Part shown: one piece after another, positions 57,201 through 64,000 of the stretch
Position numbering within the stretch: position 1 is the first letter of the stretch
Layout of the letters: each line of letters opens with the position of its first letter
NCBI GenBank assembly: GCA_039704465.1
Contig: JASFAU010000017.1
Coordinates: 372,001-436,000, forward strand
Length of the DNA: 64,000 bases
Source of the DNA: Plasmodiophora brassicae
Lineage: Eukaryota; Endomyxa; Phytomyxea; Plasmodiophorida; Plasmodiophoridae
Reading direction: 5' to 3'
Translations under genes and position numbers: made by a program
The notes under the pieces: model-generated
What the model saw: only the letters and a program-made list of their open reading frames with translations
The model's database searches: none
What the model was told of the DNA's origin: nothing

Positions 57201-57947
57201 AGGTCACCTAATGTGGCTGCTGCACACCCGGCCAGACATCGCCTATGCGGTGAACGAGGTCTCGATACGATACGTGCAAGACCCAGGGCCAGCGCACTTC
57301 GTCGCGCTGAAGCGAGTCTTCAGGTACCTCAACGGCACTCGCAACTACGGCCTCCTGTTCGAAGGAGGTGGGGAAACGGCCACACCGCTCCTGGTCGGCT
57401 ACTCCGATTCTGATTGGGGTGGAGACCTCGACACACGACGATCGACTTCGGGGTGCGTGTTCCTTCTGAATGGCTGCCCGGTTTCATTTCGCTCTAAGAA
57501 GCAGACCACGGTCGCGTTATCGTCGTGCGAGGCGGAGACGGTGGCGTCAACACTCGCGGCAACAGAAGGCGTCTGGTTGCGCAATGTGCTGGACGAACTA
57601 GGTTTTCCACAAGCTCAGCCTACACCTCTACACGTAGACAATCAGGGGCGATCGCGTTCGCCAACAGCGAAATCAACCACAGCAAGATGAAACATCTCGC
57701 GCTCAAGGACCACTTCGTCAGAGAACTGGTGGCATCCAACCAGATCAAGGTGCACTACGTCCGCTCGTGCGAGAACCTCGCCGACATCTTCACGAAACCG
57801 CTCGGAAAGCACAAGTTCGTAGAATTCCGTGCGGCCCTCAAGTGCGTACCGCATCCCCACATGAACTTGGACTCTCAGGTCGAGGGGGGGAATCGGGACA
57901 CTGGTGCGACCTCGAGTCCGCAGAGTGCCTTAGATCAGCAATCATAG
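54178..57947 (+). CDS. retrotransposon Pol: protease, integrase, RT, RNase H
   Basis: One long frame (54178-57690) has, in order, an aspartic protease (TTALIDSGATNDFIH, LGMTWLSRHNPSINW, gypsy-like); integrase zinc-binding HHCC (WHHRLGHRN...CEGCAIAKAKE); integrase core residues in IDVDECGP, FGDNDGVF and NGVSERGH; and a copia-type RT (CRWVYKRK, YGLKQAPREW, YVDDIPIVG). The RNase H (SDSDWGGDLDTRRSTSG) loses frame at about 57645 in a GGGG run and continues in another frame as GAIAFANSEINHSKMKH to LADIFTKPLGK, ending near 57947. Most catalytic residues are intact. Confidence 0.9.
57882..57890 (+). promoter_or_regulatory. polypurine tract of the retrotransposon
   Basis: GAGGGGGGG lies immediately before the right LTR, as required for plus-strand priming. 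It independently fixes the LTR start at 57891. Confidence 0.8.
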
Positions 57948-58058
57948 GGCGCCTCCCACATATACCGCGCAACACTGCCGTACGGCGTCCGTGGCGCACC
58001 AATTATACATTCTGCTATCTGGCCTTGTCTGGTCTTGTCCGTGTCCTGCGTGCTAATT
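57891..58058 (+). repeat. right LTR
   Basis: 168 bp, no difference seen from the left LTR. It is followed by the CAACC target duplication. Confidence 0.93.
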
Positions 58059-58574
58059 CAACCCATACGCCATGGCGCTGGCCGATTGCCCGGCACGGTG
58101 CTTCTGCGTGGACCTTTCACTGGTTCAGCGCCATGGAACGGGTGCGAACAGGTGCAACGACGACCTTAGTCGGCATCGTTCCGGGTGGTACGCTGACGCG
58201 AACAGGTCCGGGTGCCGTTCCCGGATCCGTCGTCCGAGTTCGAATTGTTCGTGCAGGCCGGCGACGGTGAGATGCCCGGCCAGCGCGTCGTCGAACGGGT
58301 CGTCGGGCATCCACGATCGCGACCCAAGCAATTGCTGCACGCGCTGGCGGACGTCGCGGTACAGCCGTAGCTTCGATCGGGTCGGGTATCGCGACCCGTG
58401 ACGAACGACCATGCTGATCTGGCGCAGGCGGCACTCGCCGACGACGCCGGGCGCCGGCGAGTGCCGCCACCGGTCGCCGTACGGCGTGCTCGACGACAGG
58501 TGCTGCCGAATATCGAACGACGCGTCGACGACGCCGACCCAGATCAGCGCCATCATCGCCGCCGCAACCGCCAT

Positions 58575-59072
58575 CCGACGGCCGCGACACAAAATCCGAA
58601 TGGCCAACGTTGCGCGACTGCGCGCGCCACGTGCCGGTAACTCGTTCCCCGATTCTGCGCGCGACTGCCGTGACTGGGACACGCAATCTCGACCCGTACG
58701 CGGCTACGTCGCGCGGCGAATGTTGCGTGACTGTGCGTCCCGTCTCCCGCTACGCGACACCGCGCGACTGGTGATCTGACACGAGGGTACACATGACGCC
58801 GTGCCGAGGCTACGCGGACTGCCGTGCCGAGGCTGCGTGGACTGCCGTGCCGGTTTATGTCCCCAGAGCCACGGGCTCGCGGGCGAACCTGGCGGGGCGC
58901 TAAATCGGTCCGGCCCTGCTAATTCCGCGTCTGCCCTTGGCGGGCGGTCGACGGGCGATCGAGGTGCTGGTGCCGAATCCGACCCAATACCTTTATAAGC
59001 AGCGTGCCTGCGTCTCTATTGGCAACGTTATTCCGCCGGCCACCACCGACACCGTTGCCGCCGCCCTGATTC
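58575..59072. repeat. gap with a 23-bp tandem repeat
   Basis: GCCGTGCCGAGGCT-containing units lie at 58798-58820 and 58821-58843, plus a partial third to 58852. The rest is the divergent promoter region of the phosphatase gene and the secreted-protein gene. No coding exon is recognised. Confidence 0.6.
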
Positions 59073-60608
59073 ATGATGCGGGTTATCGCGTCACCCGCCC
59101 TGCGCCTGTCCATCGCAAAAGTCGTGCTGACGACAGCCGTCTCCGTTCTCGGTGTCACACTGATCGCCGTCGGCGTCACCGTATCCATGCAGCCGTCGAC
59201 GGAACAGCAGCAACAGCAACAACGACCTCTCGGTGCCGTCCACGACGGGCACCGCCTGCCCGTGCCCGTTGCTGAGACGATCGCACAAGCCTCTGCGATC
59301 GCCCTCGGGGGCGGGGCTCTCGCTCTCTACGCCCATCGATCCCGCCCCCGACACCGACCTACAATCCTTGAGTCGCCTTACCTGTCCAAGGAGTACGTAG
59401 TGCCTGCAGGCGTTGGCCTGGGCGCTGTCGTGCTGACCGCCGCTGGCGTGCACCGCTATCGACGCCGGTATACACCACAGCAGAATCAACCGCCACCGCC
59501 GTCGCCCACACGGCAACAGGCCAGGCGATATCAGCGACGCGCGTACCCGTCGCCATCCCCCTTCGTGCCTCCTAGCCGTGTCGATACCCCTGTACCGGAC
59601 GACGATGAAGACCCCGTCCCAGACGCGCCAGGTGGTCCCGCCTCTAATGGCGCCAACCGAGGCACGAGCGCGCGCGGGCGTGCCGGTGCAAACGACAATG
59701 GCCATCAACCGTCGTCAACGTCCTCTACTCATCGACGTGCATCCAGACCCAGCTCCAACGCCAGAGGATCCCGGTCGCATTCCAGTAGACCCAGGTCGCA
59801 TGCCAACGGGCCCGAACCCGGTTCCAATGGACCTCAGCCCGACTCCAATGGGTCCACGTCCGACTCCAATGGCTTCACGCCTGAATCCAACGGGTCCACG
59901 CCTGAATCCAACGGGTCCACGCCTGAATCCAACGGGTCCGCGCCCGATCGCGACGGGTCAGAGCTGGAGGGGAGTCCCCTGGAGCTGAAGCTGGCTGAGT
60001 ATAAAACGAGGGTGACGAAAGGAATCACTCTTCCGCACCTGGAAGCGCTGATGGACGCTGGCGAGCGGGATCGCATACCCGTCAAAGCGTTGGCGCAGAC
60101 GATCTCGGCACAATGGGAGGCATTGCACCCGAAACTCGAAGAACGCCTGAACCTTGTGGCCGACAATAACAGGTTCATGCCTGTAACAGCGGATGACGTG
60201 AAGAAGGGCGACGATAACGTTAAAAAGCTTCGAAGGCGATGCCTACTCGTTCTGCACTCGGACAAGACTACCGGGCAGCACCTCGGCCATCAAATGCTTC
60301 GCAGAGGCCTGATGGAGTGTATCATCGCGTCCTGGGACGAATACAGTGCTTCCAAAGCGTCGTCCGCCTCGGAGAACCCCGTCGACGCTGTCATCCAGAC
60401 AGCCGTTAACTTTGCCCATGCCGCCAAGGAGACGTTCACCAACAAGGCCGGGCAAGCGTTCACGAAGGGGGTCAGGAACCTGAGGAAATCATGGTTCGGC
60501 AACAAACGAAAGTCCAGAAGGGCGTCAGGCGCGACGACCGTAGCGGGCAACGATAGCGCCAATATGAGGGCGATCGTGTACCGTCCCGGAGACGACACTG
60601 AACAATAA
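59073..60608 (+). CDS. signal-anchored, repeat-rich protein with degenerate J-like segment
   Basis: A 511-aa single-exon protein. Residues ~15-38 are hydrophobic (VVLTTAVSVLGVTLIAVGVTV), and a second hydrophobic stretch lies near 110-122. The middle is disordered: Ser/Pro/Arg, then short repeats of PESNGST (residues ~265-300). The C-terminal ~200 residues are helical: LEERLNLVADNNRFMPVTADDVKKG, then LRRRCLLVLHSDKTTGQHLGHQMLRRGLMECIIASWDEY. This last stretch resembles helices II-III of an auxilin-type J domain, but with H-S-D in place of H-P-D. HSP70 stimulation is therefore doubtful. It is an unknown family, possibly secreted or vesicle-associated. Confidence 0.6.
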   Translation: MMRVIASPALRLSIAKVVLTTAVSVLGVTLIAVGVTVSMQPSTEQQQQQQRPLGAVHDGHRLPVPVAETIAQASAIALGGGALALYAHRSRPRHRPTILESPYLSKEYVVPAGVGLGAVVLTAAGVHRYRRRYTPQQNQPPPPSPTRQQARRYQRRAYPSPSPFVPPSRVDTPVPDDDEDPVPDAPGGPASNGANRGTSARGRAGANDNGHQPSSTSSTHRRASRPSSNARGSRSHSSRPRSHANGPEPGSNGPQPDSNGSTSDSNGFTPESNGSTPESNGSTPESNGSAPDRDGSELEGSPLELKLAEYKTRVTKGITLPHLEALMDAGERDRIPVKALAQTISAQWEALHPKLEERLNLVADNNRFMPVTADDVKKGDDNVKKLRRRCLLVLHSDKTTGQHLGHQMLRRGLMECIIASWDEYSASKASSASENPVDAVIQTAVNFAHAAKETFTNKAGQAFTKGVRNLRKSWFGNKRKSRRASGATTVAGNDSANMRAIVYRPGDDTEQ

Positions 60609-60638
60609 ACGGGCGGATCGCTCCCCGGGTACTGATCA

Positions 60639-62078
60639 ATGTCAAGGCGTAAGGCGGGACGCGAGAACCCTGGTGGCGATGGGGGTGCTGCTGACCTGAG
60701 TCCGACGAAACGGGCGACCGGCGAGACGGCGTCGATGATCGCCGCCCGGGAACTCCTTCTGATCCCTGTCGCACAGTCATTGTCGTCGTCGCCGAAGAAG
60801 GCGGCGCCGCGTGCGCCTAGTCAGATCCGGTACCGTACCGCGTTCCACACGACGATCGGCGATGTGCTGAGGGCGCGCGGGTGGAAGGAGACGGACAGCG
60901 ACTTGGACTGGGACATCTTCTGGGCCGACGCGACCTGGATTCGCGACGTGTACGACCACGTGCACCTGGAGACGCACCAGCGCGTGAACCACTTCCGCAA
61001 CCATTACGAGCTGACGCGAAAGGATCTGCTCGTGAAGAACCTGAAGCGGGCGCGGCGCCTGCTGCTGAAGCACGGGAACAGCGACGAGGCCGCCAAGTAC
61101 GACTTCTCGCCAACCACGTTCAACCTACCCGCCGAGTACTCGCTGTTCGTCGAGGAGTTCAAGAAGAACCCGACGACCAGCTGGATCATGAAGCCCATCG
61201 CGAAGTCGCAGGGCAAGGGCATCTTCCTGTTCCAGAAGCTGAGCGAGATCAGCGACTGGCGCAACCGGCATCGATCGTTCTCCAAGCAGCAAGACCCGGA
61301 CAATGGGTCCTCCTCGAACAACACCCTCGTTGCTGAATCCTACGTCGTCCAGCAGTACATCTCGAACCCCTACCTTGTCGGCGGTAAGAAGTTCGACATG
61401 CGTGTCTACGTCCTCGTCACCAGCTACTCGCCGTTAACGATCTACGCGTACCGGAGCGGGTTCGCCCGCTTTTCGACGTCCCGATTCTCGATGTCGAACT
61501 CGGACCTGACCGACCACCACATCCACCTGACGAACGTCGCGATACAAAAGTCGGCGCCAAAGTACGACCCGTCCAACGGTGGGAAATGGTCGCTGCGAAA
61601 CTTGAAGTTGTATATGGTCGCGAAATGCGGCGAGGCGCGCGCCAACCAGCTCTTCAACGACATGCAGTTGGCGATCATCCGGTCGCTGATCGCCGTCCGG
61701 AAGGTGATGATCAACGACAAGCACAGTTTTGAGCTGTACGGGTACGACCTGCTGTTCGACACGAGCCTGAAGGTGTGGCTGCTGGAGGTGAACGCGTACC
61801 CGTCGTTGTCAGCGAACACGCCCAGCGACTACAAACTGAAGTGCGACCTGCTCGACGACGTCCTCCATGTCGTCGACGTCGAGAACAGGCTGTCGGGCGA
61901 CGAGGTCCAGGTCGGCGGGTTCGACCTGATCTACAGGAACGGGCTGATCCGGAACGACAAGGCGTGCGCGATCCAGTCGTACCTCGGGTGCCACAACAAC
62001 CGAGTCGAACAGCTGGCCGCCATGGAGAAGCAACGACAGGCGACTAAGAAGGCGACCCTAGCTGCCACAGCGCGATAG
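60639..62078 (+). CDS. tubulin tyrosine ligase-like protein (TTLL9-type)
   Basis: A 479-aa single-exon protein. After a ~60-residue basic leader comes RYRTAFHTTIGDVLRARGW, then DWDIFWAD and VNHFRNHYELTRKDLLVKNLKR. This is the TTLL9 pattern. The ATP-grasp core follows: WIMKPIAKSQGKGIFLF, VVQQYISNPYLVGGKKFDMRVYVLV, HLTNVAIQK, and FELYGYDLLFDTSLKVWLLEVNAYPSL. The metal-binding E-x-N is intact (LEVNAYP). TTLL9 enzymes elongate polyglutamate chains on axonemal tubulin, which fits the other flagellar genes in this window. Confidence 0.92.
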   Translation: MSRRKAGRENPGGDGGAADLSPTKRATGETASMIAARELLLIPVAQSLSSSPKKAAPRAPSQIRYRTAFHTTIGDVLRARGWKETDSDLDWDIFWADATWIRDVYDHVHLETHQRVNHFRNHYELTRKDLLVKNLKRARRLLLKHGNSDEAAKYDFSPTTFNLPAEYSLFVEEFKKNPTTSWIMKPIAKSQGKGIFLFQKLSEISDWRNRHRSFSKQQDPDNGSSSNNTLVAESYVVQQYISNPYLVGGKKFDMRVYVLVTSYSPLTIYAYRSGFARFSTSRFSMSNSDLTDHHIHLTNVAIQKSAPKYDPSNGGKWSLRNLKLYMVAKCGEARANQLFNDMQLAIIRSLIAVRKVMINDKHSFELYGYDLLFDTSLKVWLLEVNAYPSLSANTPSDYKLKCDLLDDVLHVVDVENRLSGDEVQVGGFDLIYRNGLIRNDKACAIQSYLGCHNNRVEQLAAMEKQRQATKKATLAATAR

Positions 62079-62199
62079 TACACGACTGTGGGACTGTACG
62101 TGCTTGGTGCAGTCGCGGAGTGCGAGAGACAAGACAGACGGGGGCCCGTGGGTGATGTATTGCGTAGGTACAGCAGGACCGGGACAAGCCGGTCGTTGG

Positions 62200-63355
<1,156 letters not shown>

Positions 63356-64000
63356 GTCCGGTGCTGGTTCCCGGTGTGGGCGGAAGCCAGTGTGGGGCGC
63401 TGGCAAACGCAACGGTGCGACGATGACCGCAGACGGTGACGTCAAGTCCGCCACGGACTGCGCCACGGACTTCCCCAGTTGTGCGCGCAGAGACCCGCGC
63501 GACTTCCTGCGTTCACCGTTGTAAAGAAGTCCCGAGACTTAACTCGCGACAGCATACCCAGCGGCCTCACGCTAAGCGCTTCGGGTCCACTTACACGTAT
63601 TGCAGTAACCCAGCATGATCGTAGCCGGTCCAGACAGGCACTCGGGAACGATGACGGAACAGGATAGTCCATCTGAGGACTGCCACGTACCTGCGCCCTC
63701 TCTGTCCAGGTGGCGCTACCCCCGACTCCACTTGTGCCTGTATAGAAACGATGATTGCAGAAGGCGCACTGAAGGACGCTGAGCTGGTTAACAGAAACCA
63801 CTTATTGGTGAGGGACGTAACCGAACCGGACTGGGACTGCGTCTGGTTCACCTCGATCGAGCAGCGACGGTTCACGCATTGAGTGTTTGCTGTGTTGGCT
63901 GGCAGAAACGTACCGTTGGAATGGAAACGAGTTCGGTTTGTCCACTTCACTGTTTACTTTCACGAGCGTCTCATGTCGAGCAGTAACCAACTGAACCTTA
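63356..64000. other. right edge, open but unassigned
   Basis: Two overlapping minus-strand frames (63801-63442; 63950-63591) look partly protein-like. They could be exons of a gene that enters from the right edge. I could not join them with a sound splice. No domain is recognised. Confidence 0.25.

Larger units (their letters stand above)
53020..58063 (+). mobile_element. LTR retrotransposon (copia-type pol), with 5-bp TSD
   Basis: Direct repeats CAACC (53020-53024 and 58059-58063) flank the element. The 168-bp LTRs (53025-53192, 57891-58058) are identical by eye and end AAT...ATT rather than TG...CA. Just inside the left LTR lies GGTTTTGGGCCC, a possible primer-binding site, and the purine tract GAGGGGGGG abuts the right LTR. 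Internal order is gag, protease, integrase, reverse transcriptase, RNase H, the copia order. Several single-base frame breaks interrupt the coding region. The element is oriented opposite to the phosphatase gene it interrupts. Confidence 0.95.
52025..58574 (-). pseudogene. MINPP1: MINPP1-like inositol polyphosphate phosphatase, split by an LTR retrotransposon
   Basis: Host exons are 58574-58165, 58113-58064 plus 53024-52666 (one exon cut by the element), 52615-52460 and 52411-2025 of the 52-kb block, that is 52411-52025. Without the insertion they read as one 453-aa frame. Exon 1 has a signal peptide and the histidine-phosphatase motif VVRHGSRYPT. The next region has RSTQKHR and MAYGL, after which the frame continues across the target site into WHGAGN. 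Then come FDMCPEYE and a C-terminal RHGHAESLLPLIG, with the His-Ala-Glu proton donor. The last exon ends with a hydrophobic tail. The enzyme would remove phosphates from inositol phosphates (phytase activity) in a secretory compartment. As sequenced, the gene is disrupted. Confidence 0.9.

Noticed and set aside
63442..63950. Cys-rich minus-strand gene at the right edge
   Set aside because: Two frames are partly protein-like, but no splice joins them without a stop and the 5' end is outside the window.

Overview
This is nuclear DNA from a GC-rich, gene-dense, flagellated protist. Most genes are split by very small introns, usually 49-73 nt, nearly all GT...AG. Many reading frames join exactly only when these introns are removed, and conserved motifs run across the junctions. 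Eukaryote-only machinery is present: GPI-anchor enzymes (GPAA1, PIGQ), CNOT3, PRMT1, DHHC palmitoyltransferase, RABL3, DNA2 and a nuclear gene for mitochondrial ribosomal protein mL46. Several flagellar proteins are also present: a SHIPPO/PGPGAY protein, a repeat protein with DI-G and NPL-P-Y motifs, and a TTLL9-like ligase. The combination of SKP1/BTB-ankyrin fusions, secreted proteins, LTR and hAT transposons, about 59% GC and ~55-nt introns is what I would expect of a plasmodiophorid (Rhizaria). That placement is inference. Stops appear to follow the standard code.

Layout: 0.7-7.6 kb holds a ~24-bp repeat array, MRPL46, small unknown genes, the SHIPPO protein and GPAA1. 7.7-10.6 kb is a complete hAT transposon with target-site duplication (TSD), terminal inverted repeats, GGACCGGACC subterminal repeats, a frameshifted transposase and a perfect 69-bp fold-back at its 3' end. 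10.8-17.5 kb holds an unknown 143-aa gene, the 14-exon DNA2 and PIGQ (with a second ~24-bp array upstream). 18.8-28.6 kb holds an SLC19-like carrier, the flagellar repeat protein, CNOT3, GST, a tail-anchored unknown protein and a universal stress protein. 28.7-35.4 kb holds a RhoGEF-PH-Ste20 kinase fusion, a DHHC enzyme, two unknown genes and RABL3.

35.6-50.1 kb is a duplicated, lineage-specific block. Two paralogous receptors, each with a periplasmic-binding-protein-like ectodomain joined to a class C 7TM region, flank three SKP1/BTB-ankyrin genes and a broken multi-TM gene that carries a copy of an ankyrin-gene 3' end. 50.6-58.6 kb holds a small unknown gene, a secreted CAP protein and a MINPP1-type phytase gene. 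That gene is interrupted inside an exon by a 5.03-kb LTR retrotransposon with two identical 168-bp LTRs and a CAACC TSD. 59-63.4 kb holds a secreted or membrane protein with a degenerate J-like segment, a TTLL9-like ligase and PRMT1.

The most notable systems are the RhoGEF-PH-kinase fusion, the two binding-protein/7TM receptors, the SKP1/BTB-ankyrin family, the exonic retrotransposon insertion, the apparently mosaic (Ty3-like gag/protease, copia-like integrase/RT) element, and the hAT fold-back. Exon boundaries were derived by hand from frame continuity and GT...AG rules. They are predictions, and single-base errors in them are possible.
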